Positions 34,268 through 47,357 of a DNA stretch of 64,000 bases are shown here, one piece after another (the first letter of the stretch is position 1; each line of letters starts with the position of its first letter). The stretch spans positions 1 to 64,000 of the forward strand of contig JAGQDJ010000263.1 of assembly GCA_022885665.1 (NCBI GenBank). The letters run 5' to 3'. The position numbers and the translations under genes were made by a program. The notes under the pieces are model-generated. The model ran no database searches. It was not told the DNA's origin and saw only the letters and a program-made list of their open reading frames with translations. This DNA comes from Triops longicaudatus. Lineage: Eukaryota; Arthropoda; Branchiopoda; Notostraca; Triopsidae.

Positions 34268-37213
34268 TCACATAATCATGGCTGACGGGACTTGCAGGTA
34301 GCGGTACACATAGAGCCGGTAATCTTTGCTGGCCAGTACCACGGAGCCATCATCCATGAGCGAGACATCGAAACACTGGGCGTGCTTGACTTTGGACTCG
34401 AGGGCGGAGACCAAGGTCCCGTCTTGGGTAAAAATGGTCAAGTTGAAGTTGTTGTGGTTGTCGGCGATGAGAATCTCCCCAGCCGAGTTGATACCTACGC
34501 CAATAGGGTAATTGGTGATTCCTTCGCCGCCGATTTGGCGCAGGTACACGCCTTCGTAGTTAAACACCTTGACGCAGTGAGCGCGGTTGTCGGAAATGAA
34601 AATCTCCTGCTTATCGTTCACCACCACGCCGTTGGGGAATTCCAAATGCTTCGAGCAGCCAAACTTCTGCAACACGTTGCCCATTTGGTCAAAGATGAGC
34701 ACACGCATGACTTTGCATTCCACCACAATAATGCGGCCCTTATTGTCCACCGTAATGCCCCTAGGGTGCTGGAGCACGTTGGCTCCAAACTTGCGGACAA
34801 ACTGACCATACTGGTTGTAAATCTGGATCTGATGGGTGGGAGAACGTTCGGTAACAATAATGTCACCCGAGTTGCGTACTACCGCAACGCGATTGGGGTA
34901 CAAGAGCTGACCATCACGCTTGCCACACTCGCCAAACTGGAACTTGAATCTTCCTTCCTTGTCAAAGATCTGGATGCGGTGGTTATTGGTATCCGCAACG
35001 ATGATATCATTCTGCGCGTTGACAGCCACGCCAGAGGGTTCGGTGAATTGTCCCTCCATGACACCGAACTCACCAAACTTGCAGTGGTAGATCATCTTCT
35101 GGCGCTTGACGTGCGACTTGGGCGGGAACATGGCCGTCGAGATGAGTTTGGAGGTCAAATCAGCCAACATGGGGTCGTTGATGTTCAACGACGGGATCAG
35201 ATCATTGCGGTTGCTGGGCATGAACAAGGAAGATTGGTTCTCGTTGGCCCCCGAGCTGCCCCACTTATCATAAACGTTGACGGAGCTCAAGTTGACGTCG
35301 CTGAACGGCGTGAGGCCTAAAGGTCCCAAATTGGCCGACGAAACGGGCGTAATGGAGCTGTAACGCTTGGAAAGCAAACTGTTGGAAGGGGCATTGTTAC
35401 TCTGGCTGGTACTGTTGGTCAAATTGTTGGAAGTTTCCAGACCAAAGCTGTTGGTAAAGGACCTTTCCAAGTGACTGTTGATCAAATGCGTACTCTGGGA
35501 AAGTAATCCACCTGCGTTACCGCCCAGGAGGTGATTCTGGTTCAAAAGGTTGTTCAAGCTCGTGGAGCTGCAGGAATTCGAGTTTGTGGAGGTTAAAGCA
35601 GAGGTGGGACGGGCAATGGGCGGTTGCTTTTGCGGGCCTTGGAGATCCGTGCCGGAGCGAATGTAGCCAAACGTGTTACGGACACCGACTTGGATAGCTT
35701 GGTAATTGGAGACGAATTCGATATCGCCGGCCGAATTCTGGACGCTGGAATCCGGGGTGTATCCCAACAACGTGCTAAACTTGTTGTCCAGGAGTTTCTT
35801 AAAGAGCAGCGATTCCGTGGAGGAAGTGTATTTGATCAAGCGTTCGACGAAATTACACGCCCGGTGGATGCGATCCATCGTTTCTTGCGTTTTTTGGCCC
35901 AACTCGGACAACGCAGTTTGACGGCTGGTGAAATTGGAATCCATTTCCTTCACCAGTTCATTCTTGCGCTCTTCCAGGAGTGAGCAGTAGAAATTGAACG
36001 TATCGTTGACATCTGCTTGGGCTTTAGCGTACTGGGTGGTCAATCGGGTTGACGCCATTTCGGCAGTTTGCACGACAGTCTTCAGGTCTGCTGCTTTCTG
36101 ACGTGCTTCTGCGACGGTACGGGCCATGGCTGCGGCAATCCGAGGGGCAGCCTCGGTTATGGGTTCCAAATCATGAGCAGCATGGTCTTCCATCACGCAT
36201 TCGGTGCAAACAGGTTCAGTGCAATGACGGCAATAGAGTGACAAGCCCTGGGAATTGTGACGCGGGCAGGCGGAGGTCTTTTCCACTTGTGTATTTTGGG
36301 ACGTGTTGAGGCGCGTTTCATTCAAAGTGAGGACGCGGTGTCCCTCGAAGCAGTGCATAAACTGATGGGCCATGACGCAGTGCGGGCACAGGTAGTTGGC
36401 GCATTCGTAGCAGCAGGCGACGGCAGACGATTCTCGAGATTTGCATCCAGTGCAAAAGACGACTTCTCCGTTGGTGATGGGTGGCAAGTTACCCATGCCG
36501 GTGGTAGAGGAAGAGGACGAGGTGGAGGAAGCTGAGCACGACAGGTTGGAGGCCAATGGTGGGGAGGTGGAAACCACGGCCGTGGTGTTGGTGGCAGCGT
36601 GGGAAGTTTCCAGTAAGCTGCTCATGGCATAGTCGGACAACAATCCGGCGACACCTTGAGCGGTGAGCGTGCATTCCATGCGGCAGACGGGGCAAACGAG
36701 TTTGTCGGGCTCGTCTTGTTGTTTTTCCAGACAGCTTTGACAGAACGTGTGCAAACACGGCAAAACTTTGGGAAGGGTAAAAGTTTCCATACAGAGCGCG
36801 CACTTGGTATTCAGCGTGAGTCCGGGCGACGAGACGCCGCTCGAAGTGGTGGAGGAGGACACGGAGCCGGGGCCGATGACGGTTGTCATGGCAACGCTGC
36901 TACTGCTGCTGCCCAAGCCGGTGGTGGCCACGGACTGGGAAGATGAGCTCAAACTGTTGCTGAAAGAGCGTTTGTTCAACGAGGCAGTGGTGGCTTCCAT
37001 GAGGGCGGAACTGAGGGAAAACGGATTCAGGGCATTGCTGTTCCCGCCTAAAGACGGTACGCTGCTAAAAGAGCCCATGAGTGAACCCAAGGGCCCGCCA
37101 GCCATGCCGACTAATGTATCGATACCCAACAGGCTGGGCTGTTCGTTATGGTCGATGAGCGATCCCAATGGGGACGTGCCCAAGGAATCGAGCGAAGGAC
37201 TGGGGGACGACAT
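34268..37213 (-). CDS. brat: Brat (brain tumor), TRIM-NHL translational repressor, with RING
   Basis: One exon encodes 981 aa. The start at 37213 opens MSSPSPSLDS, matching the known Brat start, and a splice acceptor lies at 37258, so at least one upstream untranslated exon is expected. Order: Ser-rich region 1-135; C3HC4 RING about 138-180 (CALC, CLHTFCQSC, CPVCR); B-box 1 about 250-300 (CTGCKSRES, CYECANYLC); B-box 2 about 310-350 (CPRHNSQGL, CRHCTEPVC); coiled coil to about 460; a linker with GVRNTFGYIR and KQPPIARPT; and a six-bladed NHL propeller about 705-975, nearly identical to Drosophila (HCKFGEFGVMEGQFTEPSGV). Brat binds RNA through NHL and represses mRNAs such as hunchback with Pumilio, restraining neural stem-cell growth. 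Drosophila Brat lacks the RING that is present here. Confidence 0.96.
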   Translation of the reverse strand: MSSPSPSLDSLGTSPLGSLIDHNEQPSLLGIDTLVGMAGGPLGSLMGSFSSVPSLGGNSNALNPFSLSSALMEATTASLNKRSFSNSLSSSSQSVATTGLGSSSSSVAMTTVIGPGSVSSSTTSSGVSSPGLTLNTKCALCMETFTLPKVLPCLHTFCQSCLEKQQDEPDKLVCPVCRMECTLTAQGVAGLLSDYAMSSLLETSHAATNTTAVVSTSPPLASNLSCSASSTSSSSSTTGMGNLPPITNGEVVFCTGCKSRESSAVACCYECANYLCPHCVMAHQFMHCFEGHRVLTLNETRLNTSQNTQVEKTSACPRHNSQGLSLYCRHCTEPVCTECVMEDHAAHDLEPITEAAPRIAAAMARTVAEARQKAADLKTVVQTAEMASTRLTTQYAKAQADVNDTFNFYCSLLEERKNELVKEMDSNFTSRQTALSELGQKTQETMDRIHRACNFVERLIKYTSSTESLLFKKLLDNKFSTLLGYTPDSSVQNSAGDIEFVSNYQAIQVGVRNTFGYIRSGTDLQGPQKQPPIARPTSALTSTNSNSCSSTSLNNLLNQNHLLGGNAGGLLSQSTHLINSHLERSFTNSFGLETSNNLTNSTSQSNNAPSNSLLSKRYSSITPVSSANLGPLGLTPFSDVNLSSVNVYDKWGSSGANENQSSLFMPSNRNDLIPSLNINDPMLADLTSKLISTAMFPPKSHVKRQKMIYHCKFGEFGVMEGQFTEPSGVAVNAQNDIIVADTNNHRIQIFDKEGRFKFQFGECGKRDGQLLYPNRVAVVRNSGDIIVTERSPTHQIQIYNQYGQFVRKFGANVLQHPRGITVDNKGRIIVVECKVMRVLIFDQMGNVLQKFGCSKHLEFPNGVVVNDKQEIFISDNRAHCVKVFNYEGVYLRQIGGEGITNYPIGVGINSAGEILIADNHNNFNLTIFTQDGTLVSALESKVKHAQCFDVSLMDDGSVVLASKDYRLYVYRYLQVPSAMIM

Positions 37214-37257
37214 GCTTGCGGGCTGGAGACGTTCCAGCGGCAAGTACCTGAAACAGC
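37214..37257 (-). other. 5' UTR portion of the brat coding exon with splice acceptor
   Basis: A good polypyrimidine tract and TTTCAG lie just upstream of 37257 on the minus strand. The 44 bases up to the start codon carry no in-frame stop. Confidence 0.65.
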
Positions 37258-40200
37258 AAAAGAAAAAAAAAGTTAATATACATATTTTTACTTAATTTTT
37301 ATAATTATTTTTTTACATCGAAATGCCTGTTACGAAAGACCTTTTACGAAAATGAAAAATTAAACCTCAATCCATTCGGTCACCGCTTGTAATAAACTAA
37401 TACATTGGGCTCTTCGGCAAATTGAATATGTACAAATTAAGCGTTCACATGATGAACACGTACTCTGTCTTGCGTAATCAAGATCAAATCCAATAGAAGA
37501 CGAGAATACGCTAAGACGTCTCGTGCAATTTGGCTGACAGAAGGGTGCCGTTACAGATGGTTACTGAAGATATTTGATTGAGAAAAATTAAAAACGTGTT
37601 GTTGTTTTACTTGCTATTGCATTTTCACTTTGTCAATAAAACAACAGAGAACATTGATTATCTTCAAAACAAAACTACAGTTAATTGTTTACATATACTT
37701 TTTTACACTTTTGCTTATCACATTTTCCGACTGTAACTAGTAATTACTTGCGGCTTGGGTACCCGAATTTTAATTTTTAATAGACTGACATGATAAACGG
37801 AACAATGCACAACTTACTTTGTCGACTAGTGTTGAGACAAGGTGTCCAAACCACCAAGTGAAGCAACAAGGTGGTCAATGAACAATAGAACGAGACGATT
37901 AAGAACAAAGTTGAGACGTCATAGGAGCTTAAACCAACTTCAGCTCACGCAAGGATATCTATACAGATACAAAGAAATATGCCAATTATAAAACACCGCC
38001 ACATCTGTCAACTTTTGACACGACAATGAATCATCCCTACATCTACAACGCTTTTCCAGGAAGTTTCCTAGAAGAGGGAAAGATAACTCTTTCTACAATC
38101 TACAAAACGTGTTCCCAGTAACCCAATTCTTTAGTTCTTTCTTTCATGAACAAAAAATGCTCGTGGCTCTCGAACTTTCTTCTCCAGCTTTCATTGTTAC
38201 TTATTTTCACTTTTCCTTCCGCGAGAGCGTCCCCAGCTACGCCCTGTTATACAACCCATGTCTACCTTTCACCTTTCCATAGTTTTTCTTCTCTTTTCTC
38301 CGTTGTATTTTATTTTTGTCTTCCGAGCTATGTCGAAACTTGCTGAGATCAACAAGTTTCTGCAACTTAGGAGGCAGCAGTAGCGCACAACGTCGTGACT
38401 CACCTCTTACTCGCCCCCTTCGCCTTTCATCTCGACGGCGTCGTTGGGAGGGCAATAAGGGGTATGAAGGGGAGAAAACAAGGGGTAGGTAACATACTCC
38501 CTCCCCATGCAACCCTTATGTCTACCTAACTTGCCCTTTCACGGACTACATCGATCGATAAGTGACGTTTGCTTGGCCTTCGTAACGAACCCAACCGAAT
38601 TTCCTCAAGCACTTTCTCTCCCGCGTGTATATCTATGTGAGTGTCTCTGAACCAACACGGTGCCTCGAAATTGTTCTTCACTCTCATCTATTTTCTTATT
38701 CCACACCGACATTGAAAAACGGAAACCAATCTTGTACCTATTCTTTTCTAATCAAGCCCTCGCCCCTCTAATACTCACCGTAATAACAATAAAAACTCAG
38801 AAAATACAACCGTTAAGTACACTTTCCTCTTGTTAACCCTTACATTATTCAAAAAATCATACCGCTCCACTGCCCCCTTCTACCCTCTTTTCCAAACCCG
38901 ATTTGCAAATCAATACAAAAGTCTTCCCCCTTTTTCAGCGAAGCTCGAGTGAAGTTGAGAAATTGTACCGTTATTCCAATTACCCCTCCATAGTTTATAC
39001 TGAGGCCAGAAGGGTTAGCGACAGGAAAGGAGGCGGAGTTTAACCCCAAAGACGGAAACTTCCGTTCAGGGAGACCTGAGGGCCCAAGTAAAAGCGGACA
39101 GGAAGCTCATCTGCATATTAACGTAGTAAGAGACGCAGCAGCAGAGGCAACAGCTGTTTTATGTAAAAAATTCCCTGCACCTTCCACGCTCTTACCCCCA
39201 TAACCCCCCAGCTTTCAGACGTTGGAGGGTGACTTTGCTGCACTGCGGTGGTTTACGCATACTAAAAAAGTACCCCAAGATGAGTTTCAACTTGCCCCCT
39301 GTCTCCTCGGTAACCATAGCAACGCTTCCGTCCCAGGTTGGTTTCCCCCTCTTCCCTTAATTTCTTCCTCTTGCGGAACTGAACAAAATTATATTGGCAT
39401 ATCTGAAAATCTCCGACTGGTTTCAGTGCCTCCCTTGTCTCCCTGACCATACATGTGACCCTTAGCCACAGAAAATAACAACCTCATTATTTAACCAAGC
39501 TAATAAAAGTAACCCTTCTGAAAACATGCCCTCACCTTGTCACACAACCCAAAGTGACCCAAAACAATACTTTTTCGTTTTCCTAGTTCACTCGCTCCAC
39601 CTGCCCTTCCCAAACACTCGTCGCCTGTTGTCGACAGTCGACATCGACCCATTCCGCCCATTTACATCCCTTACGCGCTGTAACGGAAGTCAGAAACATT
39701 GTCCTTACACACTAAGAGCCTTATGCGAACTCGCTTAACGATAGACAGGAAGCCATATTCGTCAAGCACTATCACAGTATAATAAAAATTTCTTATTCGC
39801 GGATCCCGTATCCGCATTTACAAAGGAAAGCCGCTTTAAACTTAAAAGTTTATCAGAAAGATCGCTTTGTAAATTAAGATGGCAAGACAAGGCTAACGTA
39901 TGAAATTTACTTGTGAGCGTGATTTTATACTATTTTATAAAACTTGTTCCATTTGCGGCGCAGTTTGATTTTCAGAATAAAAACTGATTAGTCATTGAAA
40001 ACTAAATTAAAATGCTTTAAAGGCCATAAATAAATACAACAGTTCAGTAGTAATTAAGTTCCCTGTTGTGCAGGGTACGTTTTAGAGACAATTCTCTGTA
40101 ATTTTGATATTTGTTTTTGGGAAATTTGGAACGCAAATATAGAACTTTCAATGTAATTTTCAATTCTTCATACGCGGGTTTTCTCTGGAACCTACCGAGT

Positions 40201-43200
40201 AAAGATGCTTTGACTGTAAGAGAGTAAGTCCGGATCGCTGGAAAATTCTATGGAACCCGTTATCATCGTTAAGTGAGGGATCACCTAAGCACACATATAC
40301 AACCCTGATCAGGCTCACGCTTCAAAGGTAATACGGATGAACGGTTTCTCTTGTACCCAATAAAAAGTAACTTGGACATGGACTGCAACTGCGTTGCTGG
40401 ACTTTCAATTCAACGGACTGATATGTTAAAACCAAAGAGCTCAACTGCGCGACAGTGACGCCGAAGGCTCTTACAGACCTTATTGCGACTTCTGTCACAA
40501 TAAACTGGGACATTAAGATTAGAGACGGCACGATAAACCGTCCCATGAAGTTTCGAACCTCGTTACAACTTCAAAGAAAGTCGATTGTGTTTCGTTCGGG
40601 ATAATCCCCCTTTCATTGTTGCGTACGGTATATCAAGGGGGAGCGAGTCCGTGAATAATAGTAAACTCAATAGGGAGTTTGATTTCCAGCTGTGCGATCT
40701 TGATATTATAAAATCGGCATGTGGAAACTCGAAAATCCCGTCACTTTGTCATCCATCTGTTAACAAAGCACGTGGTCGGGAGGGCTTCAACTAACGGCCA
40801 TGTGCGAGATCCAACAAAAAAAGGCCTCCCTGGGAGGGTTTCATTCTGTCCCTCAAAGAGCAAAGGGGGGGAGAAAGGTGGGGGCAGCTGCACTGCGACC
40901 CCTGAAAATGGATGGCAGATGGTCACCACGCGAAGAACTTTTCTTTGTTGTGTAGTTGTAGCGTGAGGAGAAGTGAGGCGAAGGGGAAAAGCGTTGCAGC
41001 TGCCTGGCGTTTTGGTCGTGTGTCCGCCGCGTCTCCTTTTGCTCGCTCGGCTCACATCGGAGTTGGGGTGGAGGGGGCCTGTTGCCGCAACTCATCTAGT
41101 CAACCTCCTTCCGATTAAACCCCGCCCTTTACTTTCCCCCCACACCTGCAGAGCTGCACAAAGAAAGAAAACAAGTTCACAGTCCCCACACACTCCCCCT
41201 GTCTCCCACCCCCGGAAAGAAGACGGGCAAAGGAGAAAACGACCCAACAGATGCGCGGTTTCGGAAAAGTCTGTGCTACTGCTACCCAACATCCGCAGCT
41301 GCTTTGCTTTCTTTGTCGCGCTGCTGACTGTTAAACAGCCAAGTTGCCACATGGCCTGTTTTCGAACCCGTCTCTCTACTTTCGCCGTTTACCCTTATTT
41401 TCACTCCCTAACTTGGGCTTCCTCGCCCCCCAACAAAGAAGTTACGACCTATATTGCTACCTTTTACATGTCCAAATAAACCATTAAGTACACCGTAAAG
41501 AAAGAGTACTTTCCTTGAACTTTTCAACCAAAGCGGTTGACAAGGGTCACGTTAAGCTATAGCCCACATTTAGTCTTAAGACAAAGCTCATGTCCTTTTC
41601 AATAACAGTAAAAAAAAAGCTGGTTAATGTGAACAAAGGTCACAAGTTGACCTGCAAGTTGACATCTTAACCATGGTTAGTGGGTGAATGTCACTTCAAC
41701 CATGTCTCAAGGAAAGCCCTACAACTGTATTAGTCACTTAAGCCGCTATTGTGATGCCCTGTAATTGACTAATCGCTCATTGCATTGTTGTGTAGTCGCC
41801 TTGTCATGCGGCATGTTCCGCCTACGCGCGCGGCAATACAACCAATTAAGGACACAGGCGTCTAACTGCCGTTCCCATTATTGTCTTCACAACTGTTAGA
41901 GACCAAAACAAACTATTAATATATCATTTCGGTTAGTTTAACTACCGTAAAAACGTCAACAAACGCTTCACGATGGTTAACCTAGCAATCTCGTTTAAAT
42001 CTCGACTAGATTCTTTCCGCAGGAACATTTTTACTCCTAAGACCAAATACTGTTAATGCGATCTTGAGGTTTAACCCAGCTAAAGATCTACTGAACTTGT
42101 TAAATAACTTTCCTAAGCAATGAGAACGCTGGAGTTGGACAATAAATACACATAATGAGGGATTAAAGCTCCGAGGCATGGTACTACGATAAGAAATACA
42201 GCGAAGGCAAAAATCCGATTATTTGGGTTCTTTGTTAACTTTTCGATGTCTCTGTTGCTTTCCCCTCTGTTGAGTTGCTATTAGTAGCGCAATGGTGACG
42301 AGAGGAGGGCGAAAGGGGAGAAGACGGCACGGGGATAGGAACATGGAATGCGACGTAGAAAGTGTGTTCGGATTGGTTTTTAGGGATAGCGTCGTCGTCG
42401 TCGACCCTGACCGACGCCAGTGTCGACCATGACGCATCATTTCCAACCCCCTGCAATGAAAGCATCACGTGCATGGATGTGTACCGTATACGTATCCCGA
42501 GCGGGAGAGAAAGAGAGCGTGTGGGGTGAAACACTAATCGAAAGTAAAATAAAAAAAAAGAAGCAAAGAGAGCTTCAAACGACATCCTTTATTACCCGCC
42601 ACGTGGCTCCTCCAATGCTGTGACTCATTTTCGATCCCAACGCAACCTTCCTACAGCTTCTCTCCCCTTCAATTCCCACCCTCATATCCCAATATCAAAT
42701 ACGTCTAAATCGTGCAACCTACTACGAAACCTTTTCTGAAACTATCGCACAGTTGATTAATACCATATCTCCGAAACCCCTTTGTGAACAATGACCAAGC
42801 TCTCTAAAGCGTGTCAAGTTGTGGCACAAATGTCCATTCACTATCTGTATAATTTGTGTCGCAACTTAATGGACAATCGAACATTTTTAATTAAAATTGA
42901 ACTTTTGGATTGTAAAGTGAACTCATTGAAAATAGCTTTGAATTCGTAGCACTGAATTCATTAGATTCTTTTGGTCTAAAAGCTTTGAAAATTTGTTTTG
43001 TTAGGAAATACTGTGTAAAATAAAGTATTCTATTACTCAATCAGCGGAACAAAATGTGCCCGCAGCCTTCCAAAACCCCTCAAGGATTCTAAAGGATTAG
43101 CATACAATTTCCGGAGATTTTTCTTCCATGGGAAAGCGAAAAAAACTATTGTGTTCGTTGGGGGTGCTTCTGAGCACAAAAGATTCTTTCTGTGGGGGTA

Positions 43201-44607
43201 AGGAAATCCAAAACCCAGGGTCATCTTAAAGGTATATATAAGGGATATGAGGGAGAGAGGGGGTTGTTTTGGGGTCCTTGGGTTTGAAATGTTGGAAACC
43301 GTGCCCGGAAAAGAGGGTTCGAGAAAACAGGTCGCTTCTATGGAAGTGTACTGTACATGTGGACCCCCGCATTTGTCGAACGGTTTCGAGTAACGGGAAC
43401 GATAATAGGGATTTTTCTTCCATCTCTTCAAATATGTAGACTAGAAAAGGTTTAAAGGGAGGGGGTGCCCTTATCTAGGTAGGGCAATTCGGATATCGGG
43501 CAGTAAGAGAATAAACAAAGCGGGTCATTTGCATTTTTCGAGATTTCGATATTGAGGTTAACTTGTGTTTCAACTTGTTTCCTCGGGACGGAAAAATTCC
43601 CTACTTGTCCCAGCTTTCCCTCTCGTGACGCATGACCCGCTAACATAGGCAAGAGAAAACACAAGAGAAAGGGAACTTTTTGGGTTAGGCACGGCAACGA
43701 TCAACCCCAAGCTGAACTAGGAGCAGCGAGAAAAGAAAAGGAAAACACGTGTGTGCCAGACTAACCGAAAAGCGAAGAGCCCCCTCTTTGCTCAACTTCC
43801 TAAGGTTGCTAAACATAAAAAGTTTCACCTCGGCCATACGAGACCGCGGAAAGTAAGGAAGGATAAAAGCGATACTTTTTTCCAACGAACTTCGAAGGGG
43901 GCTAACTACTACACAAAACTCATGAAATGTTTCCCAACAATTTTACCAAGTGCTAAAACCGTCTGCTCAGTTAGCAGAAAAGTGAGTTTTGTTCTACTTA
44001 AGCTGTCCAGAAAAAAAATGAAATGTGTAAATGTGCTCTAAGAGCGCCAAATTTGAGACAGCGTGTCAAACGAGCCGACCGCGTGGATAGAAATTCGGGT
44101 GACTTACCTTAACACAACAAGGATTGAAATACTCCGAAATCAAAGCTTAAGACGAAATTCATAGCACTGTTAACATGTAAAAATCCTTTCCTTTCGAAGA
44201 GAAGTACAACAAATTTCGAACACCCAATAAAAACACGTAGTTCCACAAACGTTTCTCGTTCTACTGCTTTAAAGGTATGGTGTGGAATGAGCCAACATGG
44301 AGCGGCGCTCGTTGCCTATGTTACCCCGGCGTCTGCCTAGACTCGCTGGCCGCAACTCCCTTTGTAACTTCAAGTCCCGTTGGGGAGTTTGCTCGCGAGC
44401 CTATCCTTTTTATGGCGGGCTATTTCTAAACAACAGTACGGTACTGTTACTTTTATCTGAACCAAATGACAATACGTGAGGATAGGGGACACGGGTTCTC
44501 CCTGTAGCATCTGTAGGCTGGCTAAATTATTGCTTCACTTTTCTTTACAGTTATTTTGCTTCAACCTTTGTATTGATTAAATTACTGACAATTGATGTAA
44601 TATAGTA

Positions 44608-45429
44608 CAGTAGAGCCTCGTTTCATGCGGCAATTACGTGTGCATTGCCTAGCGTCTTCTTACGCGATTCTTCACCGTGCAGATGAAAGTGCAAATAATT
44701 GTACTTAAAAAAATACTGCAGTCGTAAATTGGCGAAAAAGACGCACAATGATACCCTAACAAATATTAAAGTTCTCCTAACGGTATTTATATAATACAAT
44801 TAAGTACATAATACGAACAAAATTATAAAATTATGACGTCAAATTCTTACATATTTCATCTTTCATGTAATAAATTAAAGCAACGGCTCAAGAAAGTGCT
44901 TCATCTTCAAGTTATGCAGCTCATTTTCATACTGATGAATGTGATTCAGGTTAATTAGCGCAAAATGGGACTATACCATTTTGTCCAAATTAAGGAGCAC
45001 ATTATCTTTCTCTACGTAGTTTTATTTCACGGGCTCTGTTAAATAAGCCGCTGACCCGATTACGAGGTTCTTGAACAAGTTGCTGGCAGTACTACATTCA
45101 TAGAAAGGACGTTCGAATCAATGAACTGTACTACGGAATTAGTCTATTATTACTAACAGTCTTTGAACAATGCTTCTCTATAGGGAAGCTGTATATGAAT
45201 TCTACAATATCTGCCACAGTTTCGATTTTACGTTTCCCCATCTAGCATGCATCTCAAACAACGGACAAACTCTGGCCATCAAGAGCTCGGGGATCAGGGT
45301 CTCCCTTGTAAGGAATGTCTAACCTGAGAAATGAGGCTACGATGCGGAGTCCTGGCCTAAATAGCAACTATGGGTAATCCGATTTAACAGCCCCTTTAAG
45401 CTTCTAGTCCGTAAAACCGAGGTTCTACG
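44608..45429. mobile_element. Possible Tigger-like non-autonomous element, about 0.8 kb
   Basis: The left end is CAGTAGAGCCTCGTTTCATG preceded by TA. On the minus strand the right end reads CGTAGAACCTCGGTTTTACG, a similar but eroded inverted repeat. No transposase frame is present between them. Only the ends support the call. Confidence 0.3.
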
Positions 45430-46720
45430 ATTTGATGGTCTTGGAATGTGGACCTATAGTAGATGAATTGTGATTTATTCATCGAAATATACAATGCAGT
45501 ACTCAGACACAGAGTTTAGTCAGGAACGGACGATGTATTTATTGTCCAAAGCCCTGTTTGTCCGTAAAATTGAGGCTACTAAAGCAATGTTTTCTACATA
45601 TAAAGTGCACCGGAGAAAAGGGCATAGGAAAACATCTACAGCTTGTCCAATTTCTTTTAAATCCTTTGTTAATTTTCATGATTGCACGGAAGTTTCATTT
45701 CAGGTTTTGTAGAATGTTAATCAGAGCATAGTAGTGGTCCATAAGCTGGACCTTTTAAGCACTTTCCATAGCATTATCGGATCTTTCTCGAAAAAAGGAA
45801 AAACAGGGCTTGGAACTTCAACAACCATCGCGATTCAAGTTGGTCACGACTCACGCTCTCGCTCTCCCCCAAAAGCAATAACGACTCCACCTGGAAAGTT
45901 TTGCAGAAGGGGGTGGGGGGCCCATGGTGTGGAGTCGCTTAAAAAACCACCGATTCAGAACTTACACTGCGTCCAGCGATATACACGCTTTCTCTCATAG
46001 ACGAACTCAATACGCTCCTACCTTGCCAGAAATCTCTCTTTTCACTCAGCACGTCTTGTAGACCTAAGCTGAAAGCATCGTTCGATTTCTTTGTCTCAAG
46101 CTAGGCTACACTAGACTGATCTCTTTCCAGTCTAACAAACCAGCCTAATTATCGGTTATAGGAGAGTGTGATATTGTCCGCAAAGGCGGTAAATTGAGAC
46201 GCTTCATTAACGACCAGAAAAGAATATGAACTATAAAAAAAGAAACGAGACTGACCGGTTCATTTTCCAGAGCTTCTAACGCTATCAAGAAGAGAGAGTT
46301 TTTAAGCTTCCTTTCTTTTCTCTTGTATGCCTGGCGCCCCCCTTCTCGGCTCAAATCGTGCTGCCAGGAAAAAGAAACAACGAGAGAGAGTGAATTTGAG
46401 CGTGAGTATTGGGGACCAGCAGAAAAAGCTACAAAATGTCGTTTTTCAGCCCGAAGCCTCTGCGAAAAGTGGGCCAGTTGAACAACTGCAGAAGAAGAGG
46501 AACTCGAAGCCCACATGGTATGTGTGTGCGAGAGCCCTCAGGCCAAAAAAACGATCATTTCGTCCAGGTAGACAAGCGAGAGAGAGAGGAAAAGCCCATA
46601 GGTGACGTCACACAGTCTAAATTCCGTTACCAGCCCAAATCCTGCTATGAAGAAACTAGTATTCACAGTTTCAGAAAAGCTCCGCCAAATAACAACGTCC
46701 TTGCCCATTTAACTGACCAA

Positions 46721-46748
46721 CATATCCCATATCCCATATCCCATATCC
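46721..46748. repeat. Tandem repeat, 4 x CATATCC
   Basis: Four perfect head-to-tail copies of a 7-mer occupy 28 bases. Confidence 0.9.
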
Positions 46749-47305
46749 TCAACGTATTCTTCCTTAACTGCAGGCTATGTGCACCAACTCCCTTTGTAGC
46801 AATGCCAACTCTCTCTCTCTCTCTCTTGTTGCTCTCTTTACTTTTCCTGCAGTTGTCAAAAGTGCCATAAAACAGATGAAACATACAGAAAGGAATATTT
46901 ATATAAAAAAAAGAAAGAAAAACCTTTACAAAGACTGCAGTTACCTAAAGAGAAAGGAGAAGTTCACCGACTTGCATGATACGGCGCATTCTCACTCCTC
47001 CCAGCCACTACGACAGGCGAAAAATATAGGGCGCTTTCTCGCTTCTCGAGATAATCTTAAGTTTGCTACTTGCCGTTAAATACTTCCTGGCTCCTCGCTT
47101 GTCTTTCCACAGCAACGGAAACTTGGCTCTCATGAATTTCCAATCAAGCCACAGTCAAAAAATTTAAATAACGGCTAGAATCTCAAATTGTCGTACAAGT
47201 TTTCTTGGTTTCTAATGCTTCACAATAACGAAAACTTTCGCAATGGTGGATTTTCAAACTTCAAGCACCGTTGCACAGTACTTCTCAAACCTTTACTCCT
47301 ACTAC

Positions 47306-47357
47306 CTAAAGAAACATAACTTACATAAAGAAACATAACTTAAAGAAACATAACTTT
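47306..47357. repeat. Tandem repeat of a TAAAGAAACATAACT unit
   Basis: Three near-identical copies of about 15-20 bases follow one another, the first two separated by TACA. Confidence 0.75.

Noticed and set aside
34292..35320. 342-codon plus-strand open frame
   Set aside because: It is the exact antisense of the conserved brat NHL exon. Its length follows from the codon use of the NHL repeats.
46721..46748. CRISPR-like array from the CATATCC repeats
   Set aside because: The units are contiguous 7-mers without spacers in a eukaryotic sequence.
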